Assembly: GCF_001927245.1 (NCBI RefSeq)
Contig: NZ_MJUX01000001.1
Span: 186,001 to 250,000 of the forward strand
DNA: 64,000 nt
Direction of reading: 5' to 3'
From: Acuticoccus yangtzensis
GTDB lineage: Bacteria > Pseudomonadota > Alphaproteobacteria > Rhizobiales > Amorphaceae
In this document: positions 17,784-26,653 of the stretch, piece after piece
Position numbering within the stretch: the first letter of the stretch is position 1
Layout: every line of letters starts with the position of its first letter
Made by a program: the position numbers and the translations under genes
The notes under the pieces: generated by a model
Database searches by the model: none
What the model was told of the DNA's origin: nothing
Seen by the model: the letters and a program-made list of their open reading frames with translations, nothing else

Positions 17784-19175
17784 CTATGACACACCCGCCG
17801 CCAGGGTCTTACGCCCGGTGCTGGCCAGGAAGAAGTCCTCCGCGCCCATCTGCCCGCCTTTCAGCGCCAGCTCGAGACCGTCGAAAGCGGGATCGTCCGC
17901 ATGGGTGCGGCACAGCGGGGCGCCCGGTGCCAGCGGGGCGACCGCCGACAGGGCGGTGACGCCCAGCTCGGACGTCGCATAGCCCGACGTGTCGCCGCCG
18001 GAGATGACGGCGCGCGTCAGCCCGTGCCGTGCCACGAGGGTGCGCACGATGCGCCCGAGGCCGCGGCCGATGCGCGTCGCCGCCTCCGCACGGTCGGTGC
18101 CGGTTTCGGCGAGCGCTGCGGTAAAGCGGGCGACGGCCGGATCGTCCGGCCCGCGTGCGGTGACGATGAGGGGGATCGTCCCCGCCTCGATCGCCGCCGA
18201 CCCGGCCGCGATGGCCGCCTCCAGCGCCGCCTCCCAGCGTGCGCCGTCCACCGTTGCCGAAACGTCCAGCGTTTCGACGCGGAAGCCTGCGCGCTCGGCA
18301 TGGGCGATCTGGCTGGCGGTGGAGGGCGAGACGGAGCCTGAGACGGCGACCATCGCCGCCACCGGCCCCGGCGGCGGGGTGGCGGGTGCGGGCGGCAGCA
18401 GCCCCGCCGCGCGCCAATGGGCGATCAGCGCATATTCGACGCCCTGGCTGCCGACAGCGAAGATCCGCCCCGCCGACGCCTCGGCCCACAGGACGTTTCC
18501 CACCGCGGCCAACGTCTCCTCGTCGACGATGTCGAACGAGACGATGCGTGCGCCCGCCTCGCGCGCCGCCGCGAAGGCTGCCGCGCCGCGGCCCGCCTTC
18601 AGCGCGACGAGGTCGACGAGGCCGACCGGCCAGTCCGTCTGCGCGGCGAGGTGGCGGCCGAGGTCGGCCTCGTCCATCGGCGTCGCGGGATGGCGCGCCA
18701 TGACGGGGTGGCGGTCGAGCCGGAAGGTGTCGCCGGCATAGGCCGCGAAGAGGTTGCCGAAGGCCTGCCAGCGGCCGATCGCGGGCGCCCCCGTCACCAG
18801 CGGCACCACGGGCACGCCGAAGGCCGCGGCGCCCAGCTCCGCCGCGCGGCCGATGGAGCCGGTGCCGGGCGCGGAGTCGAACGTGGAGCAGACCTTGTAA
18901 TGGTTCACCGGCGCGCCGAGGGCGGCGAGTGCGGCGAAGGCGGGCGGAAGATGCGCATCCATCCACGCCGGACTTTTCGCCCGCGCGGTGCTGGCGATGC
19001 CGATGGCGGGATAGTCCGCGAATTCGGCGAGGCGCTCCGCCGTCGGCGCCTCCAGGAACATCACCGTCTTCAGGCCCGCGAAGGTCATCACCTCCATGAC
19101 CGCCGACGAGCCTGTGAAATCGTCGCCGTAGAAGGTGAGGACGGGGCTCGGCAGGATTTGGCCCGGCAGCGCCAT
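17784..19175 (-). CDS. oiaK: DUF1537 four-carbon-acid-sugar-type kinase, probable 3-oxo-isoapionate kinase
   Basis: A 463-residue protein with the two DUF1537 halves: an N-terminal substrate-binding domain starting TFYGDDFTGSSAVMEVM, and a C-terminal nucleotide-binding domain with SGGDTSGYATSELGV. Family members are ATP-dependent sugar-acid kinases (OtnK, DtnK, OiaK). Position directly after a RuBisCO-like protein gene (three-base gap) and near an ApnO-like gene points to 3-oxo-isoapionate 4-kinase. Other DUF1537 specificities (3-oxo-tetronate, erythronate) remain possible from sequence alone. Confidence 0.75.
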   Translation of the reverse strand: MALPGQILPSPVLTFYGDDFTGSSAVMEVMTFAGLKTVMFLEAPTAERLAEFADYPAIGIASTARAKSPAWMDAHLPPAFAALAALGAPVNHYKVCSTFDSAPGTGSIGRAAELGAAAFGVPVVPLVTGAPAIGRWQAFGNLFAAYAGDTFRLDRHPVMARHPATPMDEADLGRHLAAQTDWPVGLVDLVALKAGRGAAAFAAAREAGARIVSFDIVDEETLAAVGNVLWAEASAGRIFAVGSQGVEYALIAHWRAAGLLPPAPATPPPGPVAAMVAVSGSVSPSTASQIAHAERAGFRVETLDVSATVDGARWEAALEAAIAAGSAAIEAGTIPLIVTARGPDDPAVARFTAALAETGTDRAEAATRIGRGLGRIVRTLVARHGLTRAVISGGDTSGYATSELGVTALSAVAPLAPGAPLCRTHADDPAFDGLELALKGGQMGAEDFFLASTGRKTLAAGVS

Positions 19176-19178
19176 CCC

Positions 19179-20438
19179 TCAGGCCTTCAGCGACATGGCG
19201 CCGGCCAATGCCGGTTCGCCCTTCGCCGCCTCGGCGAGTGCGACGCCCGCCACCGCCGCCTCCCACGCCCGCCGCAGCGCCCGAACGCCCTCCGCGGGGC
19301 CGCCGGGATGGGCGAGGATCCCGCCCCCCGCGGTGTGGATGAGGTCCGCCGACCCCAGCGCCGCGTAGGTGCCGGCCGCCTGCCACACGGTCTGGCCGGA
19401 GGAGAAGACGGGCATCACCGTCATCGGCGCGCCGTCGATCAAGGGTTCGGCGCAGGAGCGCGCGGCCTCGATCACGCTGGCGTCCTCCTCGGCGAACTTG
19501 TTGGCGAGGCCGTTGACGTGCATGTGGTCCGCCCCGGCGAGCCGCCACAGCGCCGCCCACGCCGGGAAGGACCAGCCGAGCGAGGGATGGCGCGACAGAT
19601 ACCCCCAGCCGTTGCGGTGGGCGTGGATCGGCAGCGCCGCATGCCGCCGCAGCTCCGTCATGCCGACGATGCCGACCGAGTTGAGGCTCGCCATCACGCA
19701 GGTGCCGCCGGCGGCCAGCACATGGTCGTGGCGGCGGCGCATCTCGTCCAGGTCGCCGGTGAGGTTGAAGGCGAACATCACCTTCTTGCCGGTCCGCTCG
19801 GCATGGTCGTTGACCACCGCCATCACCTTGTTCACCCGCTCCTCGAACGGACAGGTTGGACCGTCCGACTGCAGCTCGTCATCCTTGATGAAGTCGATCC
19901 CCGCCGCGCACAGGGTGGCGACGAGGTCGGCCGTCTCCTGCGCCGAGAAGCCGATGGACGGCTTGATGATGGTGCCGATCAGCGGCCCTTCGGCGACCCC
20001 CGCCAGCCGCCGCGTCCCCTCCACCCCGAAGGCCGGACCGGCATACCGCCCCGCGAAGGCCGGCGGCAGGCGCAAACGCTCGATGCGAAGGCCCGACACC
20101 TGGCGCAGCTCGAAGTGGTTGCCGGCGACGGTGGCGAGGAGGTTCGTGAGCGACGGGCCGATATTGCCGAGCGGCCACGACAGGGTCACCCGCGCTCGGC
20201 TCGCCCGCCGCGCCGGGTCCACCCCCGCGCTCGGCACCGCCTGCGGCAGGTCGGTGGCGACCACCTCGCACCGGATGACGCGGGCGGCGGAGCGGGCCTT
20301 CAGTTCCGCGCTCTCGCCCGGCACGGACACGAAGGTGCCGCTCGACTGCTCGCCCGCCATCGTCTCGGCCACTTTGGCGGGGTCGGCGGTGGTCTCCAGG
20401 AGATAGTCCGCCTCGAAGCGGTCGGCCGGTAGCGTCAC
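19179..20438 (-). CDS. oiaX: RuBisCO-like protein, probable 3-oxo-isoapionate-4-phosphate transcarboxylase/hydrolase
   Basis: A 419-residue type IV RuBisCO-like protein. The Lys of GTIIKPSIGFS (Lys159) and the carbamylatable Lys with metal acids in IKDDE (Lys185, Asp187, Glu188) are retained, as are the NGWGYLSRHPSLGWSF and HTAGGGILAHPGG phosphate-loop regions. In the D-apionate route this family converts 3-oxo-isoapionate 4-phosphate to 3-phosphoglycerate and glycolate. The start is GTG; no ATG is in frame nearby. Between DUF1537 kinase and ApnO genes, this role fits better than the methionine-salvage or 4-carboxy enolase roles of other RuBisCO-like proteins. Confidence 0.78.
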   Translation of the reverse strand: MTLPADRFEADYLLETTADPAKVAETMAGEQSSGTFVSVPGESAELKARSAARVIRCEVVATDLPQAVPSAGVDPARRASRARVTLSWPLGNIGPSLTNLLATVAGNHFELRQVSGLRIERLRLPPAFAGRYAGPAFGVEGTRRLAGVAEGPLIGTIIKPSIGFSAQETADLVATLCAAGIDFIKDDELQSDGPTCPFEERVNKVMAVVNDHAERTGKKVMFAFNLTGDLDEMRRRHDHVLAAGGTCVMASLNSVGIVGMTELRRHAALPIHAHRNGWGYLSRHPSLGWSFPAWAALWRLAGADHMHVNGLANKFAEEDASVIEAARSCAEPLIDGAPMTVMPVFSSGQTVWQAAGTYAALGSADLIHTAGGGILAHPGGPAEGVRALRRAWEAAVAGVALAEAAKGEPALAGAMSLKA

Positions 20439-20584
20439 GGTGTCGGCTCCATGTGCGTCATCGACGCTTCGGCGGAACGGTAGGCCGCCGCGACCAGCGT
20501 GAATGTCTCGAGAGTGCCGGCGCCGGCCGCCGGGCAGGGTGCGCCGATCCCGGTGCGGTGCCCTCCCCGTTCATCCGTCACCGC

Positions 20585-21409
20585 TCAGGTGATGCGGCGG
20601 ATGCTCTCCATGATCTCATCCGGCTCGAAGATCTTCTTCCAGTCCGGCTGCATCAGCATCGGCATGCCGTTCTCGATCGCCTTGTTACAGGCGTCGGAGA
20701 AGACGCCGTCGACCTCCTCGAAGATCACCGCACCGAGGATGTTCATGTGGCCGAGCAGAAAGTCCCGCGCGGCCTCCTTGGGAACGCCCCGGCGCACCAC
20801 CTCGTCCATACCGTGCCGCATGGCGAGCAGCAGTGTGGCGCACATGGTCTCCGACAGGCCGGGCTCCAGAAGCGCCATCTGCTCCACCGTGACCCGGTGC
20901 GAGCGCAGGATGGGTTGCCAGATCGTCTTGGCTATGGCCTCGCCCACCGCATAGTGCTCTTCCGGCCCCTGCATCAGCGCGTTGACGATGGACTGCTTGG
21001 CGGCGATCCCGCCGAAGTGGTCCTGCAGCGCCTCCATCTTGGGCTCGTCGCCGAAGATGGGCGGATGGCACGGGTGGGTGACGAAGTAGGTGATGTCCGC
21101 CCGTTCCGGCAGGTGGCCGGCGTGGGGGGCCGCGGCGTCGAGGATCACGACCATCGTACCGGGGGCGAGCTTGGGTACCAGCGGCGCGGCGACCTTGCCG
21201 ATCAAAGTGTCCGGCACGGCCAGCACCACGGCGGCGGCCCCGGCGATGGCCGTGTCGAGATCCACACAGTCGGCGCCGATGGCGTCCTTCAGCCGCTGCC
21301 GGCCGACGTCGGACACTTCCACGTAGGCGACGTCATAGTCCGAATTGACGAGGTTGTTGGCGAGCCGGACGCCCATTTTGCCGCCGGCGCCCAGCAGAGC
21401 GATCTTCAT
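20585..21409 (-). CDS. apnO: D-apionate oxidoisomerase-like dehydrogenase
   Basis: A 274-residue Rossmann-fold oxidoreductase with an N-terminal dinucleotide motif GAGGKMG (residues 7-13) and a C-terminal helical domain (MALLEPGLSETMCATLLLAMRHGMDE). The whole sequence resembles ApnO, which oxidises and isomerises D-apionate to 3-oxo-isoapionate with NAD. The THPCHPPIFGDEP stretch is a recognisable feature. It is the first gene of the apnO-oiaX-oiaK-gntR unit. A GGAGGA Shine-Dalgarno-like sequence precedes ATG 21409 on the minus strand. The 146 bases to the next gene contain nothing I recognise. Confidence 0.78.
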   Translation of the reverse strand: MKIALLGAGGKMGVRLANNLVNSDYDVAYVEVSDVGRQRLKDAIGADCVDLDTAIAGAAAVVLAVPDTLIGKVAAPLVPKLAPGTMVVILDAAAPHAGHLPERADITYFVTHPCHPPIFGDEPKMEALQDHFGGIAAKQSIVNALMQGPEEHYAVGEAIAKTIWQPILRSHRVTVEQMALLEPGLSETMCATLLLAMRHGMDEVVRRGVPKEAARDFLLGHMNILGAVIFEEVDGVFSDACNKAIENGMPMLMQPDWKKIFEPDEIMESIRRIT

Positions 21410-21454
21410 TCCGTCCTCCCGAAGAACTCGGACCGTGAATGAAGCTCATCACCT

Positions 21455-21473
21455 TGTCAACTGGTACGACCAG
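21455..21473 (-). promoter_or_regulatory. GntR-type operator and -35 hexamer upstream of apnO
   Basis: CTGGTACGACCAG (21461-21473) has perfect five-base arms around a three-base centre. On the minus strand it abuts a consensus -35 TTGACA (21460-21455). The -10 at the expected distance is poor. The palindrome shares arm sequence and spacing with the one in the aldolase promoter (16942-16954), so both operons are probably controlled by the FCD regulator encoded at 17010-17738. Confidence 0.6.
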
Positions 21474-21685
21474 ATAGGCGGGTTGCATTTTCAACCTGCT
21501 TCACCGGCCGCGCAAGGATGAACCTCGTCCACGACAGAAGGAGCAACAGGAGACGGCCGAAGCGACGGAACCGCATCAATATTACAAATCGGCCACTGCG
21601 CATTTTGGCCATGTTTCAGCCCATTTTCTACCATTGCGGGAATTCATAGCCCCACTCATGAGGTCGCGGCGGAAGGGGCAAAAGC

Positions 21686-24148
21686 ATGGTCGACGTCGAA
21701 TATACTGAGGTGAATGCCTGGTCTACGGGCTTCCAGGGACAGATCATCGTCACCAATGACGGGGCAACCGCCACCGCCGACGGCTGGCAGATCACCATCA
21801 CCTCTACCGGCCCGATCACGGATATTTGGGGCGCCACCATCGTCTCGCGCAATGGTGATACTTACGTGATCGAGGCCAAGTCCTGGAACTCCACCCTCGC
21901 GCCGGGCGCGTCGACCAATGTCGGCTTCATCGTGCGACACGGAGGCGACGGCGGGGTGATCACCGACGTCGCGCCGGTCGGCGCCGACGTGGATCCTCCC
22001 GCGCCGGTTGTGCCGGACGTGTCGATCGGCGATGCGGTCGTGACCGAGGCGGATGGAGCGGCAACACTCACCGTCACACTCAGCGAGCCGACCACCATCA
22101 CGACCCGCGTCGATTTCGCGGCGGCGGCCGCAAGCGCCGACGAGGCGGACTATACCCCCGTCTCCGGCACCCTCGTCTTCGCGCCGGGCGAGACCACCGC
22201 GACGATCACGGTCCCCATCGTCAACGACACCGAGGCCGAGCCGGACGAGGCCTTCACCGTCACCCTCTCCGCGCCCGATGGCCTCACCATCGCGGACGGG
22301 ACCGGCACCGTCACCATCGCCGAAAGCGACCAGCCCGCGCCGCCGCGTCAGATCGCCATCGAGGCCGCGGTGAGCGTGGCGGAGGACGACCCGGCGCCGG
22401 GTGCGGCGGTCGGCGGATGGCTGTCCACCTCCGGATCCGACATCGTCGACGAGGCGGGCAACGTGGTGCGCATCACCGGCGTCAACTGGTTCGGGGCCGA
22501 GACCGACATCAGCGTGCCGCACGGCCTGTGGGCGCGCAACTACCAGGACATGATGGACCAGATGCTGGCGACCGGGTTCAACACCCTGCGCCTTCCCTTC
22601 GCCAACGCGATGCTGGATCCGGGCGCGACGGTCGGCGGCATCAACTACAGCCTCAACCCCGACCTGGCCGGCCTCAGCCCGATCGAAGTGCTGGACGCCG
22701 TCATCGCCTATGCCGGCGAGATCGGCCTTCGCGTCATCCTCGACAACCACCGCAACGGCGAGGGCGGCGGCCCCAACGGCAACGGGCTGTGGTACGGCGA
22801 AGCGGGCGTGACGCAGCAAAGCTGGCAGGACGACTGGGAGTTCCTGGCGGACCGCTACAAGGACGACCCCACCGTCGTCGGCTTCGACCTCATCAACGAG
22901 CCGCACAACGCCACCTGGGGCACGGGCGACGTCGCGACCGACTTCAAGATCGCTGCCGAGAACGCGGCCAACGCGATCCACGCCATCAACCCCAACGTTC
23001 TCATCATCGTCGAAGGGACGGGGGACGGCTATTGGTGGGGCGGCGACCTGCGCGGCATCGCCGACAATCCGCTGGAGATCAACGAGGCGAACAAGGTCAT
23101 CTACTCGCCCCACGCCTACCCGAACTCGATCTATTCCCAGTCGTGGTTCAGCGACCCGAACTACCCCGACAACCTCGAAGACATCTGGGACTATTTCTTC
23201 GGCTACATCGCCGAGGACGACATCGCGCCGATCATGGTCGGCGAGTTCGGCTCCCGCCTTCAGGACCCGCTCGACGTCCAGTGGATGGACGAATTCATCC
23301 CGTACCTGACCGAGAACGAGCTCAGCTACACCTACTGGTCGTGGAACCCCAACTCGACCGACACGGGCGGCATCCTGGCGGACGACTGGACCACCGTGAT
23401 CGACGCCAAGATCGACCTTCTGGAGCCGTCCCTCGGCGCGCCGCTCACCGGCGGTGACGGCGAGGCCGTCGACACCCTCACCCCCGTCACCGTCACCGTG
23501 TCGTTGAGCGGGGCCGCGGACGAGGCGGTCACCGTCGCCTGGGCCACCGCCGACGGCACCGCCGAGGCTGGGTCCGACTACGAGGCCGCCAGCGGCACCG
23601 TCACCTTCGCGCCGGGCGAGACGACGGCCGAGATCACCGTGAACGTGATCGCCGACCTCGAGGACGAGGGCGACGAGACCTTCGCGATCCAGCTCTCATC
23701 GCCGGATGGCGGCATCCTCATCGCGGACGAAGCGATCATCACCATCACCGACGACGACCACGACGACGGAGACGGGGACGGGGGCGACAGCGGGGGCGGC
23801 AGCGATCCGCAGGAGCCGCCCGCCAACGCCGCCGACACCAACGGCGACGGCATCTACTCCGACCTGACCGTGCGACAGACCTGGTCGGGCGGCTTCGTGG
23901 CGGACGCCTTCGTGATCAACGACAGCGCCGGCACCGTGAACGGGTGGCAGGTCGAGCTGACGACGACCGCCTCCATCCGCGACATCTGGAATGCCGAGAT
24001 CGTCAGCCACGTGGGCAACGTCTACACCATCGGCAACGTCGCCACGAACGCCACCATCGCGTCCGACGCCGAGCGCGGCTGGGGCTTCGTGGCCGACGGC
24101 CTCGCCGCCGGGCTCAGCATCAGCGACGTCGACGTGATCGGCGCCTGA
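21686..24148 (+). CDS. Multidomain GH5 cellulase (CBM2-Calx-beta-GH5-Calx-beta-CBM2)
   Basis: An 820-residue protein. Residues 1-95 and about 720-820 are two related CBM2-like cellulose-binding modules (W-containing, ending in the DIW.A.IVS pattern). About 110-215 and 595-690 are Calx-beta repeats with FAPGETTA and a DE-rich end. About 245-580 is a glycoside hydrolase family 5 barrel with acid/base Glu405 in LINEPHN and nucleophile Glu520 in VGEFGS. A Gly/Asp linker precedes the last module. There is no Sec signal peptide, so type I secretion is likely if it is exported. Its role would be endoglucanase action on plant or algal cellulose, which fits the plant-sugar catabolism next door. Confidence 0.88.
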   Translation: MVDVEYTEVNAWSTGFQGQIIVTNDGATATADGWQITITSTGPITDIWGATIVSRNGDTYVIEAKSWNSTLAPGASTNVGFIVRHGGDGGVITDVAPVGADVDPPAPVVPDVSIGDAVVTEADGAATLTVTLSEPTTITTRVDFAAAAASADEADYTPVSGTLVFAPGETTATITVPIVNDTEAEPDEAFTVTLSAPDGLTIADGTGTVTIAESDQPAPPRQIAIEAAVSVAEDDPAPGAAVGGWLSTSGSDIVDEAGNVVRITGVNWFGAETDISVPHGLWARNYQDMMDQMLATGFNTLRLPFANAMLDPGATVGGINYSLNPDLAGLSPIEVLDAVIAYAGEIGLRVILDNHRNGEGGGPNGNGLWYGEAGVTQQSWQDDWEFLADRYKDDPTVVGFDLINEPHNATWGTGDVATDFKIAAENAANAIHAINPNVLIIVEGTGDGYWWGGDLRGIADNPLEINEANKVIYSPHAYPNSIYSQSWFSDPNYPDNLEDIWDYFFGYIAEDDIAPIMVGEFGSRLQDPLDVQWMDEFIPYLTENELSYTYWSWNPNSTDTGGILADDWTTVIDAKIDLLEPSLGAPLTGGDGEAVDTLTPVTVTVSLSGAADEAVTVAWATADGTAEAGSDYEAASGTVTFAPGETTAEITVNVIADLEDEGDETFAIQLSSPDGGILIADEAIITITDDDHDDGDGDGGDSGGGSDPQEPPANAADTNGDGIYSDLTVRQTWSGGFVADAFVINDSAGTVNGWQVELTTTASIRDIWNAEIVSHVGNVYTIGNVATNATIASDAERGWGFVADGLAAGLSISDVDVIGA

Positions 24149-24155
24149 TACGAAA

Positions 24156-24177
24156 ACGGGGCCCGCGAGGGCCCCGT
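24156..24177. terminator. Strong hairpin after the cellulase gene
   Basis: ACGGGGCCC and GGGCCCCGT form a perfect nine-base stem with a GCGA loop, 8 bases after the cellulase stop and 46 bases before the stop of the convergent dehydrogenase gene. An A-run precedes it, so on the minus strand the stem is followed by TTTTCG; it can serve the dehydrogenase gene as an intrinsic terminator and probably the cellulase gene too. Confidence 0.75.
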
Positions 24178-24222
24178 CTCATCACATCACGCGGCCCGCG
24201 CGGGCGGCGTTCCACTCGCCGC

Positions 24223-25434
24223 TCAGACGTCGGCGCTGCGGGCCGCCGGAACACCCTCGGCAATGCGCGCCGACACGCTGGAGACACCTTCCGGCAGGCC
24301 GTGCGGCATCAGCACCTGGCGCAGCGCCGTTCCGTTGTGCAGCCGGTCGAAGCCCTCGTTCAGCTCGTCGAGCGTCACGAAGCCGTCGATCAGCTCGTTC
24401 ACCGGCAGCGCGCCCGACTGGTAGAGGTCGATGAAGCGCGGGATGTCGCGCATCGGAACGCACGACCCCATGTAGCTGCCGCAAACGTGCTTCTCGCCCA
24501 GCACCAGGTCGCCATGGGGGACGCTGAAGGACTTGCCGGTGCCGGACAGGCCCGCCGTCACCACCTTGCCGCCGCGGCAGGTGACCGCATAGGCCGCCTC
24601 CATCGCCGGGATCGCACCGGCGAGCTCGACCGCGTGATCCACACCGCCGGAGGTCAGCTCCTTCACCTTCTCGACGAGATCCGGGTCCTTGGCGTTGAAG
24701 GCGTGGGTGGCGCCGAGCTGCAGCGCCTTCTTCAACTTGGCCTCTTCCAGATCCACCGCGACGATGGTCTGCGCGCCGGAGACCTTGGCCCCCATCACGC
24801 CGCACAGGCCGACGCCGCCGAGGCCGAAGATCGCCACCGACTCGCCGGGCTTCACCTGGCTGGTGTTCACCACCGCGCCGACGCCCGTCATCACCGCGCA
24901 GCCGAACAGCGCCGCGTCGGTCAAGGGCAGGGAATCGTCGATCACCACCACGCTGCCGCGGTGCACGACGGTGTACTGGGAGAAGCAGGCGACGCCCACC
25001 ATGTGCTTCACCGGCTGGTCGTCGGCGTCGCGGAAGTGGACACCGCCGGACATCAGCCCGCCATGGGCGCGCGCGGCCATGAACGTCTCGCAAAGCTGCG
25101 GCCGGCCCGCCTGGCACGGCTTGCAGCGCCCGCAATTGCCGGCGAACTGGAAGGCCACGTGGTCGCCCACCTTGAGGTCGGTGATGGCCGAGCCGACCTC
25201 GACCACCTCGCCCGCGCCCTCATGGCCGAGCACGACGGGAAGGCCGCGGGCGATCGCGCCGTTGATCACCGACAGGTCGGAGTGGCACAGGCCCGCCCCG
25301 ACGACCTTGACGAGAACATCCATCGGTCCGGGAGGGACGAGTGTCAGCTCCTCGATCTGGATCGGGCGCGACTCTGCATAAGGCGTCGGCAGGGCAAGCT
25401 CGCGCAGGACGGCGGCTTTGGTTTTCAACGACAT
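24223..25434 (-). CDS. Zinc-dependent alcohol dehydrogenase (MDR superfamily)
   Basis: A 403-residue medium-chain dehydrogenase. Catalytic zinc ligands are seen in GLCHSD and GHEGAGEV, and four structural-zinc cysteines in GNCGRCKPCQAGRPQLC. The NAD-binding motif is GLGGVGLCG, followed by VDLEEAKLKKA whose Asp favours NAD over NADP. It resembles class III and aryl/NDMA-type alcohol dehydrogenases. It is transcribed divergently from the hydantoin-island importer and has no operon partner. Substrate not predictable; a C-terminal tail of about 20 residues beyond the usual end is present. Confidence 0.85.
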   Translation of the reverse strand: MSLKTKAAVLRELALPTPYAESRPIQIEELTLVPPGPMDVLVKVVGAGLCHSDLSVINGAIARGLPVVLGHEGAGEVVEVGSAITDLKVGDHVAFQFAGNCGRCKPCQAGRPQLCETFMAARAHGGLMSGGVHFRDADDQPVKHMVGVACFSQYTVVHRGSVVVIDDSLPLTDAALFGCAVMTGVGAVVNTSQVKPGESVAIFGLGGVGLCGVMGAKVSGAQTIVAVDLEEAKLKKALQLGATHAFNAKDPDLVEKVKELTSGGVDHAVELAGAIPAMEAAYAVTCRGGKVVTAGLSGTGKSFSVPHGDLVLGEKHVCGSYMGSCVPMRDIPRFIDLYQSGALPVNELIDGFVTLDELNEGFDRLHNGTALRQVLMPHGLPEGVSSVSARIAEGVPAARSADV

Positions 25435-25748
25435 CGGTTCCTCCCGCCCGCCGTTGGTCCAGCGGGCTGCATGCGCTTCGATTCTTCATATGTTTAAGCA
25501 CAATGAAGGCGTCGGCGGTATGGCCGATATCGGGCCGCGCCCGGCACGGAGCCATAGGCCGCGGCGATCCCTCGCCCGCTCCGCTTGACGCGCCGGGCAG
25601 AGCACCAGCGACGAGCCTCCTGGCGGGGCACCCCGGCGCCGCTGGCATTCCATCGGGCACACAAAATGCAAGAGCGTCGTTCGATCGGGGCCGGCCAGGG
25701 CCTCACCACGCCCCGGCCCCCCGCCCCCATTCGAGAGGAGACACTCGC
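25435..25748. other. Divergent intergenic region
   Basis: A 314-base gap between the divergent alcohol dehydrogenase and binding-protein genes. It should hold both promoters. An AT-richer stretch near 25480-25505 is the likeliest promoter zone for the dehydrogenase gene. GAGAGGAG just before ATG 25749 is the ribosome binding site of the binding protein. I see no repeat, RNA gene or credible reading frame. Confidence 0.5.
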
Positions 25749-26597
25749 ATGACGACTGCCTTGAAGATCTGCGCGATCGCCGCCGGCCTCGCGCTGCCGC
25801 TCGCCCTGCCCTTTGCCAGCGCCTCCGCGCAGAACCTGAAGACCGGCGTCGACGGGACCTTCGCCCCGCACGCATTCCCCAACCTCTCGGGCGGGACCGA
25901 AGGCTTCAACATGGACCTCGGCAAGGCGCTCGCCGACAAGCTGGGCGTCGAAATCGACATCGACGTGACGCAGTGGTCCGGCCTTCTGCCGGGCATGGCC
26001 GCCGGCACTTACGACTTCGTGCTCGCCCCCACCACGGTGACGGAAGAGCGCGCCGCCAACATGATCTTCACCGAGCCGTATCTGAACACCGACTTCCAGT
26101 TCGTCACCAAGGCGGGCGCGCCCGAGATCACCGACCTGAAGGAGTTCGAGGGCAAGGTGATTGCCGTCAACAAGGGCTCTGCCTACGACCAGTGGGCGCG
26201 CGAGATCGAGGGTGACATCGGCTGGACCGTGGAGTCCTACGGCACCAACCTCGATGCGCTTCAGGCGGTCATGTCCGGCCGCGCCTTCGCCAACGTCGCG
26301 GGCAACACGGCGTCGGCCTGGGCGGTGAAGAGCAACCCGCAGCTTGCCCTCTCCTACCTCTACTCCACCGGCAAGGTGTTCTCGATCCCGCTCCGGTCCG
26401 ACAATACCGAGCTGCGCGCGACGCTCGACCACGCGCTGGAATGCCTGAAGGCGGACGGCACCATCGCCGAGCTGCACGAAAAGTGGTTCGGCTACGCCCC
26501 CGCCGCCGACAGCGCGTCGGCGACGATCTATCCCGGCGTCGGCATCCCCGACCTTCCCGGCTACGACGCGGACGCTGCCCCCGGCGAGTGCTCCTGA
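25749..26597 (+). CDS. Amino-acid-type ABC transporter substrate-binding protein
   Basis: A 282-residue family 3 binding protein (HisJ/GlnH type). [29 protein letters not shown] is a clear Sec signal peptide with cleavage after ASA. The mature protein has the [20 protein letters not shown] start, the mid-region MIFTEPYL and the EKWFGYAP end usual in the family. It begins the importer operon of the hydantoin island; hydantoins, N-carbamoyl amino acids or amino acids are candidate ligands. A GGAG Shine-Dalgarno supports ATG 25749. Confidence 0.85.
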   Translation: MTTALKICAIAAGLALPLALPFASASAQNLKTGVDGTFAPHAFPNLSGGTEGFNMDLGKALADKLGVEIDIDVTQWSGLLPGMAAGTYDFVLAPTTVTEERAANMIFTEPYLNTDFQFVTKAGAPEITDLKEFEGKVIAVNKGSAYDQWAREIEGDIGWTVESYGTNLDALQAVMSGRAFANVAGNTASAWAVKSNPQLALSYLYSTGKVFSIPLRSDNTELRATLDHALECLKADGTIAELHEKWFGYAPAADSASATIYPGVGIPDLPGYDADAAPGECS

Positions 26598-26608
26598 TCC
26601 ACGCCGAC

Positions 26609-26635
26609 GCGCGCCGCGGCCTCCCCGCGGCGCGC
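26609..26635. terminator. GC hairpin between binding-protein and ATPase genes
   Basis: GCGCGCCGCGG pairs perfectly with CCGCGGCGCGC over 11 bases with a five-base loop, 11 bases after the binding-protein stop. No T-run follows on the plus strand. This position is typical of a partial terminator or mRNA-stabilising stem that leaves binding-protein transcript in excess of ATPase and permease. Confidence 0.5.
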
Positions 26636-26653
26636 CCCCTTCTGTTAGCTCAA

